Made by a program: the position numbers and the translations under genes. A model generated the notes under the pieces. That model was not told the origin of the DNA. It made no database searches and was given only the letters and a program-made list of their open reading frames with translations. From CBDCGJ01 sp965216645 (GTDB lineage: Bacteria; Pseudomonadota; Alphaproteobacteria; GCA-2731375), in NCBI GenBank assembly GCA_965216645.1, contig CBDCGJ010000043.1, positions 83,421 to 147,420 on the forward strand: a DNA stretch of 64,000 nt, written 5' to 3'. Position 1 is the first letter of the stretch; every line of letters starts with the position of its first letter. Of this stretch, positions 7,347 to 16,777 are shown one piece after another.

Positions 7347-8788
7347 CAGGCGAAACCATCTTGGTCGCCGACGACGACCGGGCGATCCGCACCGTCCTGA
7401 GCCAGGCCCTGGGCCGGGCGGGCTACGACGTCCGCTGTACCGGCAACGCCGCGAGCTTGTGGCGTTGGATCGTCGACGGCGACGGCGACCTGGTGATCAC
7501 CGATGTCGTCATGCCGGACGAGAATGGGCTGGACCTGTTGCCTCGGATCAAACGCATTCGCGGCGACCTGCCGATCCTGGTGATGAGCGCCCAGTCGACC
7601 TTGATGACCGCCATTAAAGCGACCGAACGTGGCGCTTACGAATATCTGCCGAAACCGTTCGACCTGAAGGAACTAGTCGCCGTCGTGGCCCGCGCATTGG
7701 ATGCGGCGAGCCGGGGGCGCGGGGGCGAATTGACACCGAACGAGGGAGAAGAAGAACTGCCCCTGATCGGCCGCTCCGCCGCAATGCAGGACATTTACCG
7801 CACCTTGGCCCGGTTGATGCAGACCGACCTGACGGTGATGGTCAGCGGCGAGTCGGGCACCGGCAAGGAGCTGGTGGCGCGCGCGTTGCACGACTATGGC
7901 AAGCGCCGCAACGGGCCTTTTGTTGCCGTCAATATGGCGGCCATCCCCCGGGAGCTGATCGAAAGCGAATTGTTCGGTCACGAAAAAGGCGCCTTCACCG
8001 GCGCGGTATCGCGAAGTGCCGGGCGGTTCGAGCAAGCCGAAGGCGGGACCCTGTTCTTGGACGAGATCGGCGATATGCCGATGGAGGCGCAAACCCGATT
8101 GCTCAGAGTTCTACAACAGGGGGAGTTCGTTACTGTTGGCGGCCGCGTGCCGGTCCGCACCGATGTCCGGATCGTCGCCGCCACCAACAAGGATTTGCGG
8201 GTCCTGATCAATCAAGGCCTGTTCAGAGAAGACTTGTTCTACCGACTGAATGTGGTGCCGCTGAGATTGCCGCCGCTGCGGGAACGAAGCGAGGATATCC
8301 CGGATCTGGTCCGCCACTTTCTCGCCGGCGCGATGCAGGAAGGCCTGCCGCCGATTTCACTCGACGCCGCTGCCATGGATCGGCTGCGTCAGCATCGCTG
8401 GCCTGGCAATGTGCGCGAGTTGGAAAACCTGGTCCGCCGCCTGGCCGCGCTCTATGCCGAGGACGAAATCGGCATCAAGGTGATCGAAGCCGAACTCAGC
8501 GCCAGTCTACCGACACCCGGCGGCGCGGTTCCCAGCGATGGCGACAGTTTAAGCGAGTCGATCAGCCGGCATCTAAATCGTTATTTCGCCGCCCATGGCG
8601 ACAGCCTGCCGCCGCCCAACATCTACGAACGCGTCTTGAAGGAGGTCGAGCGGCCGTTGCTGGAAATCTGTCTGGCGGCGACCCGAGGCAATCAAGTCAA
8701 GACGGCGAAGCTGCTGGGACTAAACCGCAACACCCTGCGCAAGAAGATCCGAGAGCTCGATATTCAAGTGATTCGACCAAACAAGTGA
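7343..8788 (+). CDS. ntrC: Nitrogen regulation response regulator NtrC (sigma-54 activator)
   Basis: A 481-residue activator of sigma-54 promoters for nitrogen assimilation. The receiver domain has acidic residues at 10-12 and the phospho-acceptor Asp54 in VITDVVMPDENG. The AAA+ domain shows Walker A GESGTGKELVARAL, an intact sigma-54 contact loop GAFTGA, and Walker B GGTLFLDEIGDMP. A Fis-type helix-turn-helix ends the protein (AKLLGLNRNTLRKKI). It overlaps ntrB by 4 bases. Confidence 0.96.
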   Translation: MTGETILVADDDRAIRTVLSQALGRAGYDVRCTGNAASLWRWIVDGDGDLVITDVVMPDENGLDLLPRIKRIRGDLPILVMSAQSTLMTAIKATERGAYEYLPKPFDLKELVAVVARALDAASRGRGGELTPNEGEEELPLIGRSAAMQDIYRTLARLMQTDLTVMVSGESGTGKELVARALHDYGKRRNGPFVAVNMAAIPRELIESELFGHEKGAFTGAVSRSAGRFEQAEGGTLFLDEIGDMPMEAQTRLLRVLQQGEFVTVGGRVPVRTDVRIVAATNKDLRVLINQGLFREDLFYRLNVVPLRLPPLRERSEDIPDLVRHFLAGAMQEGLPPISLDAAAMDRLRQHRWPGNVRELENLVRRLAALYAEDEIGIKVIEAELSASLPTPGGAVPSDGDSLSESISRHLNRYFAAHGDSLPPPNIYERVLKEVERPLLEICLAATRGNQVKTAKLLGLNRNTLRKKIRELDIQVIRPNK

Positions 8789-8815
8789 TGCAGATACGCC
8801 TCATTTGGTGCATTA

Positions 8816-8845
8816 TTGCAACAAATCGTGTATGAATTGTTGCGA
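8816..8845. promoter_or_regulatory. Inverted repeat in front of ntrY
   Basis: TTGCAACAA (8816-8824) and TTGTTGCGA (8837-8845) are complementary at eight of nine positions around a 12-base spacer. They lie in the 103-bp gap between ntrC and ntrY, 47 bases before the ntrY start. This could be an operator for the ntrYX promoter or a hairpin in the mRNA; no cognate regulator is identified. Confidence 0.35.
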
Positions 8846-8891
8846 ATCGGTTCGTTGAGTTTTTCGAGCCACTGTACCGAACGAGGCAGCG

Positions 8892-11186
8892 ATGACCGCC
8901 AGTAACGATGCGGGCGTTTTAGAGGAAGTGGTTGGCCGATCATTGGCCGCTGCGGGAAGGCTGTTTCGGCATCCGAACAAGATCGCGTTTTGGCTGACCA
9001 ATGCCACAGCGATCTCCGTTCTTTTTACCTATTTGATCTGGAGCGGCGCGACGCCTTGGGAGCCGCGGCCCAACGTGGTTTTGACCATGTTGCTGGCGGA
9101 CTTGGCGCTGCTGCTCATTCTCGGTGCGTTGCTCGGCCGCTATCTGGTTGCGCTCTGGGCCGACCATCGTCGCGGCAAGGCGGGCTCCAAACTGCATGTC
9201 CGGTTCGCGGTGCTGTTCAGTATCGTCGCGGTGGCCCCGGCGATATTCGTCGCCGTGTTCTCCGCCATATTCTTCTATCTCGGCATTCAATCCTGGTTCT
9301 CGGAGCGCGTGCGCACGGCATTGAACGAGTCCGTTGCGGTGGCGGAAGCATATGTCGAGGAGCATCGGGGCTCGATTCGGGCCGATATCCTGGTGATCGC
9401 CAACGACCTAAATCGGCAGGCCGATTTCCTCGCCCGCGATCCGGCTTTGTTCAATCAGTATCTGTCGACCGTGGCGGCGCTGTTGAATCTGAGCGAAGCC
9501 ACCGTCTACGAGCGGTCGGGCCGCATATTGGCGCGAACGAGTTTGAGTCTGGCGGCGACGTTCGATTCCGTGCCCGCCGCGGTGATGAACGAAACCGCGA
9601 AAGCCGCCACGGGCGAAGTCGTACTGGTGGGGACGGCCGAAGATGACCAAGTCCGCGCCGTCATGCGTTTGGAACGTTTTGGACCCAGTCCGGGAATTTA
9701 CCTTTATATCGGACGCAACGTCGACACCAAGGTCCTGGCCCGGGCCCAGGAAACCAGGGATGTGGTGCGGGAATACGAAAACCTGGAAGGCGCGCGGTTC
9801 GAATTCCAATTGACCAGCAGCCTCATCTTTATCGTCCTTGCCCTCATGCTGTTGGTCTTTGCAATCTGGCTGGGTTTGTCCGTCGCAACCCGATTGGTGA
9901 CCCCTATCACCGCGCTTGCCGGTGCGGCCGAACGGGTGCGGCAGGGTGACTTCCAAGCACGCGTGGACGAATCCGAAGGCGACGACGAGTTGGAGGATCT
10001 CAGCGCGTCCTTCAATCGAATGGCGGCGCAACTGGGCGAGCAGCAGGGCGCCTTGATGGAAGCCAACCGGAAACTCGACCGTCGGCGGATCTTCACCGAG
10101 GCTGTCTTGACCGGCGTAACCTCCGCCGTCGTTGGCTTGGACCATGAAGGGCGGATCAATTTGCCGAACCCGTCTGCATCGGCGTTACTGGAAACCCTGC
10201 CGGAGAAACTGATCGGGCGTCCTTTCGCCGATGTCGTGCCGGAAATGGCGCCGCTGTTGAAACAGGCGATGGACGATCCGTCGGGTTTCGCCGAAGGTCA
10301 GGTCACCGTCGACCGAAAGGGTCACCGGCATATCTTCCTGGCCCGGGTTTCGTCTCACAAAGGACGCGAGAATTTGCGCAACTTCGTCGTGACCTTCGAC
10401 GATATCTCGGAACTGATGTCGGCCCAGCGTATGGCCGCTTGGGCCGATGTGGCACGGCGGATCGCACATGAGATCAAGAATCCCTTGACCCCGATCCAGC
10501 TGTCGGCCGAACGGTTGAAACGGCGATATCTCAAGCAGATTTCCGACGACAGCGACGTTTTCATTAAATGCACGGACACGATTATTCGACAGGTCGACGA
10601 TATCGGTCGAATGGTCGACGAATTCTCCGATTTCGCCCGCATGCCGTCGCCTATTTTCGGTACCGAAGACCTATGCGAACTGGTGCGGACGAACGTCTTC
10701 CCTCAGCAAATGGCCCATGGCGACATCGACTATGTCACCGATCTTCCGGAGGGGGAGATGATGCTGCGGTGCGACGCCAGGCAGGTCTCTCAAGTGATGA
10801 CGAATGTTCTGCAGAACGCCTACGACGCCATCGAGGGACGTCGGTCGCGGGACGGCGGGTCGGCGCCCAAGGGGAAAATCGAACTGTCATTGACCGATAC
10901 CGGCCGTCACGCGGTGATCACCGTCCGCGACAACGGCCTCGGTCTGCCGGTTCAGGAACGGGCTCATTTGACGGAGCCTTACGTGACCACCCGGGCGAAG
11001 GGGACGGGTTTGGGGTTGGCGATCGTCAAAAAAATTGTCGAGGACCATGGCGGGCGGATCAGCCTGCGCGACCGCCCCACGGGCGGCGCGGAAGTGAGAA
11101 TACAATTGCGGAAAAAAGCCGCGGATCAGGATGGGGATCGGAAGGTAGGGGAAGACGATGTTGTATCGAGTAAGCGTATCGCCTGA
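8892..11186 (+). CDS. ntrY: Transmembrane nitrogen-sensing histidine kinase NtrY
   Basis: A 764-residue membrane kinase paired with NtrX, linked in alphaproteobacteria to nitrogen metabolism and redox or envelope responses. Membrane segments lie near residues 32-52, 60-82, 100-125 and 308-332, enclosing a periplasmic sensor region. A HAMP domain (about 333-388), a PAS domain (about 400-500) and the H-box RRIAHEIKNPLTPIQLSAER (near 524) follow. The ATPase has NVLQNAYDAIEG, VRDNGLGLP and GTGLGLAIVKKI. A GAGG ribosome site precedes the ATG. It is separated from ntrX by 15 bp. Confidence 0.95.
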   Translation: MTASNDAGVLEEVVGRSLAAAGRLFRHPNKIAFWLTNATAISVLFTYLIWSGATPWEPRPNVVLTMLLADLALLLILGALLGRYLVALWADHRRGKAGSKLHVRFAVLFSIVAVAPAIFVAVFSAIFFYLGIQSWFSERVRTALNESVAVAEAYVEEHRGSIRADILVIANDLNRQADFLARDPALFNQYLSTVAALLNLSEATVYERSGRILARTSLSLAATFDSVPAAVMNETAKAATGEVVLVGTAEDDQVRAVMRLERFGPSPGIYLYIGRNVDTKVLARAQETRDVVREYENLEGARFEFQLTSSLIFIVLALMLLVFAIWLGLSVATRLVTPITALAGAAERVRQGDFQARVDESEGDDELEDLSASFNRMAAQLGEQQGALMEANRKLDRRRIFTEAVLTGVTSAVVGLDHEGRINLPNPSASALLETLPEKLIGRPFADVVPEMAPLLKQAMDDPSGFAEGQVTVDRKGHRHIFLARVSSHKGRENLRNFVVTFDDISELMSAQRMAAWADVARRIAHEIKNPLTPIQLSAERLKRRYLKQISDDSDVFIKCTDTIIRQVDDIGRMVDEFSDFARMPSPIFGTEDLCELVRTNVFPQQMAHGDIDYVTDLPEGEMMLRCDARQVSQVMTNVLQNAYDAIEGRRSRDGGSAPKGKIELSLTDTGRHAVITVRDNGLGLPVQERAHLTEPYVTTRAKGTGLGLAIVKKIVEDHGGRISLRDRPTGGAEVRIQLRKKAADQDGDRKVGEDDVVSSKRIA

Positions 11187-11201
11187 CGGAGGACGAGTCT
11201 A

Positions 11202-12599
11202 ATGGCACGGGAAATTTTGATTGTCGACGACGAGGCGGATATTCGCGATTTGATCGCGGACATTCTGAATGACGAAGATTATGAAACCCGCTTGGCGGCG
11301 AACAGCGATCAGGCGCTGTCGGAAATCGCCGCGCGATTGCCCGCATTGGTAATCCTGGATATCTGGCTGCAAGGCAGTCGGCTCGACGGCATGGCCATTT
11401 TGCAAGTCCTGCGCGACAGTCATCCCGACCTGCCGGTCGTTATGATTTCCGGGCATGGCACTATCGAGAACGCTGTGGGAGCCATCAAACTCGGCGCCTA
11501 CGATTACATAGAAAAACCTTTCAATACGGATCGCTTGCTGCATGTGGTGCAGCGGGCGTTCGAGGCCTCGCGGCTGCAGAAGGAGAACCGTGAATTGCGC
11601 GCGAAAGCGGGACCCGAAACCGAAGTCATCGGCAGCAGCGGTCTGGCCCAGGGCGTGCGTGCGGCGATCGAGAAAGTAGCGCCGACCGGTAGCCGTGTCC
11701 TGATAACCGGGCCGGCGGGGTCGGGTAAGGAGGTGGTCGCCCGGGCCCTCCACAACAGCTCCATGCGCGGCGACGGTCCCTTCGTGGTGCTGAACGCGGC
11801 GATGATGGCGCCGGAACGGATGGAGGAGGAACTGTTCGGTGTCGAGGGCGACGGACCGGGTGCGTGCCGCCGGATCGGCGTCTTCGAACAAGCTCATGGC
11901 GGGACCTTGCTGCTTGACGAAGTGGCGGATATGCCGCTCGAAACGCAGAGCAAGATCCTTCGCGTGTTGGTCGATCAGAAGTTCATGAGGGTCGGCGGCA
12001 ATCAGCCTGTCGAGGTCGACGTGCGCGTGGTGTCGTCGTCCAGCAGGGATCTGGAGGAACTCATCGAATCCGGAGATTTCCGGGGCGACCTGTTCCATCG
12101 GTTGAATGTGGTACCGATCCGCGTCCCGGCTTTGCGCGATCGACCGGAAGATGTAACGCCGATGGTCAAGCACTTCATGACCCGATCCGCCAAAGCATTG
12201 GGCCGTCAAACCCGGTTGCTCAGCGAAGACGCGATGGCGGCGCTGCAGGCGCATGAATGGCCCGGCAATGTCCGCCAGTTGCGCAATGTGATTGAACGGT
12301 TGCTGATTTTGGCGCCCGGGGAGACCTGCGACATGATCACAGTGGACATGTTGCCGCCCGAGATCTCGGCGCCGACACCGTCGCCGATGCGCAGCGACGG
12401 TGCACAGGAGGTGATGACCTTGCCGTTGCGGGATGCCCGCGAAGTTTTCGAACGGGAATATTTGATGGCCCAGATCGGCCGGTTCGGCGGCAATATTTCG
12501 CGCACGGCGGAATTCATCGGCATGGAGCGTTCGGCGCTGCATCGGAAATTGAAATCCCTGGGCGTTTCCCCCCGCTCCATGGCCAATAGCGGCGCTTGA
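11202..12599 (+). CDS. ntrX: Response regulator NtrX
   Basis: A 465-residue NtrC-like regulator and partner of NtrY. The receiver carries the phospho-acceptor Asp53 (LVILDIWLQ). The AAA+ domain keeps Walker A (GPAGSGKEVVARAL) and Walker B (GGTLLLDEVADMP), but the GAFTGA loop that contacts sigma-54 is replaced by GVEGDGPGACR. A Fis-type DNA-binding domain ends it (GMERSALHRKLKSLG). The lost loop is a known NtrX feature and implies it does not open sigma-54 promoters in the NtrC manner but acts as a repressor or sigma-70 regulator. A CGGAGGACGAG ribosome site precedes the ATG. Confidence 0.95.
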   Translation: MAREILIVDDEADIRDLIADILNDEDYETRLAANSDQALSEIAARLPALVILDIWLQGSRLDGMAILQVLRDSHPDLPVVMISGHGTIENAVGAIKLGAYDYIEKPFNTDRLLHVVQRAFEASRLQKENRELRAKAGPETEVIGSSGLAQGVRAAIEKVAPTGSRVLITGPAGSGKEVVARALHNSSMRGDGPFVVLNAAMMAPERMEEELFGVEGDGPGACRRIGVFEQAHGGTLLLDEVADMPLETQSKILRVLVDQKFMRVGGNQPVEVDVRVVSSSSRDLEELIESGDFRGDLFHRLNVVPIRVPALRDRPEDVTPMVKHFMTRSAKALGRQTRLLSEDAMAALQAHEWPGNVRQLRNVIERLLILAPGETCDMITVDMLPPEISAPTPSPMRSDGAQEVMTLPLRDAREVFEREYLMAQIGRFGGNISRTAEFIGMERSALHRKLKSLGVSPRSMANSGA

Positions 12600-12639
12600 A
12601 CCGCTTTGCCCGAAAGGGTTTGACGGTTCGATTTGCGGG

Positions 12640-12667
12640 ATGACAGGACCGCTCGATGTCGTATGTT
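12640..12667 (+). promoter_or_regulatory. Possible promoter of trkA
   Basis: ATGACA (12640-12645), a 16-base spacer and TATGTT (12662-12667) resemble a sigma-70 promoter and lie 20 bases upstream of the trkA ATG. The match is moderate. The short leader would still hold the GAGAGGGGAA ribosome site. Confidence 0.3.
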
Positions 12668-12687
12668 AGGCGGCGAGAGGGGAATGT

Positions 12688-14064
12688 ATGAAAGTAATCG
12701 TCTGCGGCGCCGGTCAGGTCGGCTTCAATATTGCCCGCCAACTCGCCGGTGAAAACAACGACGTCACCGTGATCGACCAGGAACCGGCGTTGGTTCAACG
12801 GGTCAATGACAGTCTCGACGTGCGCGGGCTGCGTGGTTTCGCTTCCCATCCCGACGTGCTCGAAGCCGCGGGCGCGGAAGACGCGGACATGGTGATCGCC
12901 GTGACCTATGCGGACGAGGTCAACATGGTCGCTTGCCAGGTCGCCCATTCACTCTTCAACGTGCCGACCAAAATCGCGCGAATTCGCAGCCAGAGCTATC
13001 TCCGCACGATTTGGCGCGACCTTTTCAGCCGCGACCACATGCCGATCGATGTGATCATCTCACCGGAAGTCGAAGTCGCGCGGGCGGTGAAGCGGCGGCT
13101 GGACACGCCAGGCGCCTTCGACGTCATTCCGTTCGCTGACGACCGGGTCCGTGTGATCGGGGTGCTGTGCGAGGAAGACTGCCCGGTCGTCGACACGCCG
13201 CTTCGTCAACTCACCGAATTGTTCCCCGACCTTAATATCGTGGTCTGCGGCATCGCGCGGGGCGACCGATTGATCGTGCCGACAGGGGACGACCAAATGT
13301 TGGTCGGCGATCAAGTCTATTTCGTCTGCGACGAAAAGCATGTCGCCCGCGCTTTGGCGGTATTCGGTCATGAAGAGCAGGAAGCGCGCCGCGTGATCGT
13401 TATCGGCGGCGGCAATATCGGCTTGGATTTGGCCAAGCAATTGGAAAAAGACGATCCGAACCTTCGGTTGAAACTGATCGAAATCGATAGAGCCCGCGCC
13501 GAATTCGTCGCCGATGCCGTGAGCCGCAGCGTCGTCATCAACGGCGACGCGCTCGACAGCGAAATCCTGCGCGAGGCCAATGTGCAAGCCGCCGAGACCG
13601 TCGTCGCCGTTACCGACGACGATGAAGTCAATGTACTCTCCAGTTTGTTGGCGAAACGCCATGGCAGCCAGCGCAGCGTCACGCTCATCAACAATGCCAG
13701 TTATGTTCCCTTGATCCGCTCGCTCGGTATCGACGCGGCGGTCAATCCCCGCGCGACGACCGTTTCGTCGATCTTGCAACATGTCAGGCGCGGCCGGATA
13801 CGCGGGGTTTATTCCTTGCGCGATGGCGTCGCCGAATTGATCGAGGCCGAGGCATTGGAAACCTCGCCGGTGGTCGGCGTCCCGTTGCGTGACGTGCGTA
13901 TGCCCGCCGGCGTGATCGTTGGCGCCATCGTTCGCGGCGACGCAATTGTCATTCCGCGCGGCGATACGGTTATCGAAGTTCGTGATCGGGTTATTGTCAT
14001 GGCGCTGCGCGAGGTCGTCCGAAAGGTCGAAAAAATGTTCTCCGTGCAGCTGAATTTCTTTTAG
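12688..14064 (+). CDS. trkA: Trk system potassium uptake protein TrkA
   Basis: A 458-residue peripheral cytoplasmic regulator of the TrkH potassium channel. It is a tandem duplication of RCK_N plus RCK_C units: the first NAD-binding motif is VCGAGQVGFNIARQL at residues 4-18 and the second is VIGGGNIGLDLAKQL near 237. It gates K+ flux in response to NAD(H) and ATP. The length matches two-repeat TrkA. trkH follows after 33 bp, so both subunits are probably cotranscribed. Confidence 0.95.
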   Translation: MKVIVCGAGQVGFNIARQLAGENNDVTVIDQEPALVQRVNDSLDVRGLRGFASHPDVLEAAGAEDADMVIAVTYADEVNMVACQVAHSLFNVPTKIARIRSQSYLRTIWRDLFSRDHMPIDVIISPEVEVARAVKRRLDTPGAFDVIPFADDRVRVIGVLCEEDCPVVDTPLRQLTELFPDLNIVVCGIARGDRLIVPTGDDQMLVGDQVYFVCDEKHVARALAVFGHEEQEARRVIVIGGGNIGLDLAKQLEKDDPNLRLKLIEIDRARAEFVADAVSRSVVINGDALDSEILREANVQAAETVVAVTDDDEVNVLSSLLAKRHGSQRSVTLINNASYVPLIRSLGIDAAVNPRATTVSSILQHVRRGRIRGVYSLRDGVAELIEAEALETSPVVGVPLRDVRMPAGVIVGAIVRGDAIVIPRGDTVIEVRDRVIVMALREVVRKVEKMFSVQLNFF

Positions 14065-14097
14065 CCGACAACCCGCGACTAAAGAGCCGGTTCGCTT

Positions 14098-15543
14098 ATG
14101 GATTTTCGAGGCGTCTTACATTGCTTGGGCTGGACCGTGATCATTTTCGCCGGCGGAATGATGTTGGCGTCCGTTGGCGGTTTCATCATGCGGGAGTACA
14201 CGGCCGGTTGGATCTACGCCCAAAGCGCCATTCTGATCGGATTTATCGGCGGCGCTCTGACCCTGTCGACGCGTCAGCTTCGGGGCAATTTCGAGAAGCG
14301 AGAATGCATACTCTATGTCGCGATGGTCTGGCCGCTGCTCGCCGTATTGGGTTCGATCCCGCTTTACTGGTCGGAACCGGCGATGGGCGAGTTCGCCAGC
14401 GTGTTCGAGGCCGTCTCCGGTATCACGACGACCGGCGCCACCGTATTGGCCGCGCCGGAGGAAGTCGCCCGGACCACCCTGCTCTGGCGCGCGCTGCTAC
14501 AATGGCAAGGCGGGTTTCTAACCATCGTTTTGGTGGTTGTCGTCATGTCCCACCTCAATATCGGCGGCCTGGAAATTTTTCAGAAAGTCGTGCCTTCCGG
14601 GGAGGGGGCGGCGATCCCGAACCGGTTGGCGCAGACGGCGAAAGATCTGGCCTTGGTCTATACGCTGTTTACCGCGCTCTGCGGGTTTGCGCTTTGGTTT
14701 GCCGGCATGCCGGGCTTCGATGCCTTCTGTCACGCATTGAGCACCTTGTCGACCGGTGGTTTCAGCACCCATAGCGATGGCGTGGCCAATTTCGCCAATC
14801 CGTTGATCGAAACCACGCTGATCGTCTTCATGTTCGTCGGCAGTTTGAACTTCACGCTGCATTGGGGACTGGTTCAAGGGCGATGGTGGGTCTACGGCCG
14901 GAACCGGGAGCTGAAATACTTGATCTATATTTTGATCGTTTCGCTGCCGGTTGTCGCATTCTTGGCTTTAAACGACAGTCATGTCGGGGTCCTGCGGGAA
15001 ATGCGCGCCGGTCTGTTCGTGATTGTTTCGATGTTGTCGACCACTGGATATGTCAGCACTTACGACTTGAGCAGCCTCGGATATCCCGTTGTGCTGGTTG
15101 CGTTTCTGGTGATGGTCGGCGGCGCCACGGGATCGACGGCCGGGGGCCTGAAGCTTCTGCGCATTGCCGTATTGATCAAACAGTCGATCCGGGAACTTCG
15201 CCGCTTGACCCATCTTCATGTGGTGGTCGGCGTACGCTTCGGCCGGCAACGTCTGGGCGAGCATGCCATCGGGTCCGTGTGGGCATTCTTCTTCGTCTTC
15301 ATCTTGTGTCTCGCGGCATTGACCATTGCGCTTGCCTTTGTCGGCATGCCGGTCGAAGCGGCGATGCTGGCGGCGGTATCCGCATTAAGCAATGCAGGTC
15401 CGGCCCTGAACGTTCTGGACCCCGCCGGATATGTCGATCTGTCGAAAAGCGCCCAGATTTGGTTATGCCTCGGCATGATTTTCGGCCGGGTCGAGTTGTT
15501 GGCCTTGTTCACCCTGCTTAATCCGTCGTATTGGAGAGGCTAG
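14098..15543 (+). CDS. trkH: Trk system potassium uptake protein TrkH
   Basis: A 481-residue inner-membrane K+ channel subunit of the SKT family, with about ten hydrophobic segments. Selectivity-filter-like loops are visible: SGITTTGATVL (near residue 107), ALSTLSTGGFST (near 217), LSTTGYVSTYD and VSALSNAGPALN. Together with TrkA it forms the low-affinity potassium importer. Confidence 0.94.
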   Translation: MDFRGVLHCLGWTVIIFAGGMMLASVGGFIMREYTAGWIYAQSAILIGFIGGALTLSTRQLRGNFEKRECILYVAMVWPLLAVLGSIPLYWSEPAMGEFASVFEAVSGITTTGATVLAAPEEVARTTLLWRALLQWQGGFLTIVLVVVVMSHLNIGGLEIFQKVVPSGEGAAIPNRLAQTAKDLALVYTLFTALCGFALWFAGMPGFDAFCHALSTLSTGGFSTHSDGVANFANPLIETTLIVFMFVGSLNFTLHWGLVQGRWWVYGRNRELKYLIYILIVSLPVVAFLALNDSHVGVLREMRAGLFVIVSMLSTTGYVSTYDLSSLGYPVVLVAFLVMVGGATGSTAGGLKLLRIAVLIKQSIRELRRLTHLHVVVGVRFGRQRLGEHAIGSVWAFFFVFILCLAALTIALAFVGMPVEAAMLAAVSALSNAGPALNVLDPAGYVDLSKSAQIWLCLGMIFGRVELLALFTLLNPSYWRG

Positions 15544-15563
15544 TAGCGAGCGAGAGGGTTCAG

Positions 15564-16415
15564 ATGACGAGAATAGCTTATGTGAATGGGTCCTACGTGC
15601 CTCATGACCAGGCGGCGGTGCATATCGAGGATCGCGGCTACCAGTTCGCCGACGGGGTCTATGAAGTGACGGCCGTGCGAAACGGCAAATTGGTCGACAA
15701 CGACTGGCATATGGATCGGCTGGAACGCTCCTTGACCGAGCTTAGCATCCGCATGCCGATGAGCCGGCGGGCGATCGATATGGTGATGCGCGAGACCGCG
15801 CGGCGGAACCGGGTCCATAACGGCATCGTCTATCTGCAAATCACACGCGGGGTCGCCCGGCGCGACCATCCCTTCCCAGGCGACGATGTCACGCCGGCCC
15901 TGGTGATGACGGCGAAATCGACGCCGCCGCCGAAGAAGGAGATTACGGAGGAAGGCGTCAAAGTCGTCTCGGTTCCGGATATTCGCTGGAGCCGACGGGA
16001 CATCAAGTCGGTTTCCCTGCTGCCGAACTGTCTTGCCAAGCAGGCGGCGAAGGAGCAGGGCGCCTATGAAGCCTGGCAGGTCGAGGCGGACGGCCATGTC
16101 ACCGAAGGCAGCTCCACCAACGCTTGGATTGTCGACCAGGACGGAACCCTGATCACCCATCCGGTGGAACATTCGATCCTGAACGGCATTACCCGCCGGC
16201 GTCTGATCGAACTGGCGAAATCGGAGGGTGTGAAAGTGGAGGAACGCTATTTCTCCCTCGATGAGGCCAAGCAGGCGCGGGAGGCCTTTCTGACCAGTAC
16301 CACCTCTTTCGTCACGCCGATTGTGGAGATTGACGAAACCGTGATCGGCAATGGTAAACCGGGCACAATCAGCCTGAAACTGCGCGAACTCTATCAGGTC
16401 TACGCCGACGCCTGA
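15564..16415 (+). CDS. dat: D-amino acid (D-alanine) aminotransferase, PLP fold type IV
   Basis: A 283-residue PLP enzyme of the branched-chain/D-alanine aminotransferase family, interconverting D-amino acids and 2-oxo acids. Signatures are MTRIAYVNGSYVPHDQA at the start, IEDRGYQFADGVYEV, the PLP-lysine region DIKSVSLLPNCLAKQ and EGSSTNAWIV. The ATG at 15564, after a GAGAGGG ribosome site, fits the conserved N-terminus; an upstream in-frame ATG at 15531 overlaps trkH and adds unconserved residues. The position between trkH and hfq is standard in alphaproteobacteria. Confidence 0.92.
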   Translation: MTRIAYVNGSYVPHDQAAVHIEDRGYQFADGVYEVTAVRNGKLVDNDWHMDRLERSLTELSIRMPMSRRAIDMVMRETARRNRVHNGIVYLQITRGVARRDHPFPGDDVTPALVMTAKSTPPPKKEITEEGVKVVSVPDIRWSRRDIKSVSLLPNCLAKQAAKEQGAYEAWQVEADGHVTEGSSTNAWIVDQDGTLITHPVEHSILNGITRRRLIELAKSEGVKVEERYFSLDEAKQAREAFLTSTTSFVTPIVEIDETVIGNGKPGTISLKLRELYQVYADA

Positions 16416-16531
16416 GCCGTCGCCGCAAGCGCCGATTTACGACGAATCTTCTCCATGGTATCAATGCGGCAGGTGTGATAGACACCGCCGCTCGACGCGG
16501 TCGTACGCGCGTCCAACAAGAGGAATGAAAA

Positions 16532-16777
16532 ATGGCGAGCGATCGGCAAAATATTCAAGATGTATTCTTAAACCATGTTCGTAAAAACAAATCACCGGTT
16601 ACCGTCTTTTTGGTCAATGGGGTGAAGCTGCAGGGCATCATCAGCGGCTTCGATAATTTCTGCGTCCTGCTGCGCCGGGACGGCCATGTGCAATTGGTCT
16701 ATAAGCATGCGATTTCGACTGTCATGCCGGCCCATACGATCAATCTCTATGACGGAGACCAATCGGAGACGGATTGA
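16532..16777 (+). CDS. hfq: RNA chaperone Hfq
   Basis: An 81-residue Sm-like hexameric RNA chaperone that promotes small RNA-mRNA pairing. Sm1 (VTVFLVNGVKLQGIISGFDNF) and Sm2 (VYKHAISTVMPA) motifs are clear, with the proximal-face QDVFLNHVRK at the N-terminus. An AAGAGGA ribosome site precedes the ATG. The tail is short and acidic (DGDQSETD), as usual in alphaproteobacteria. Its TGA overlaps the TTG of hflX. Confidence 0.98.
   Translation: MASDRQNIQDVFLNHVRKNKSPVTVFLVNGVKLQGIISGFDNFCVLLRRDGHVQLVYKHAISTVMPAHTINLYDGDQSETD

Noticed and set aside
11199..12542. A 447-codon minus-strand frame opposite ntrX
   Set aside because: Complementary shadow of the GC-rich ntrX gene, with no family motif.
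12601..12635. Terminator-like hairpin after ntrX (CCC-GAAA-GGG)
   Set aside because: Only three base pairs close the GAAA loop and the outer AACCG/CGGTT pairing is interrupted; too weak to call.
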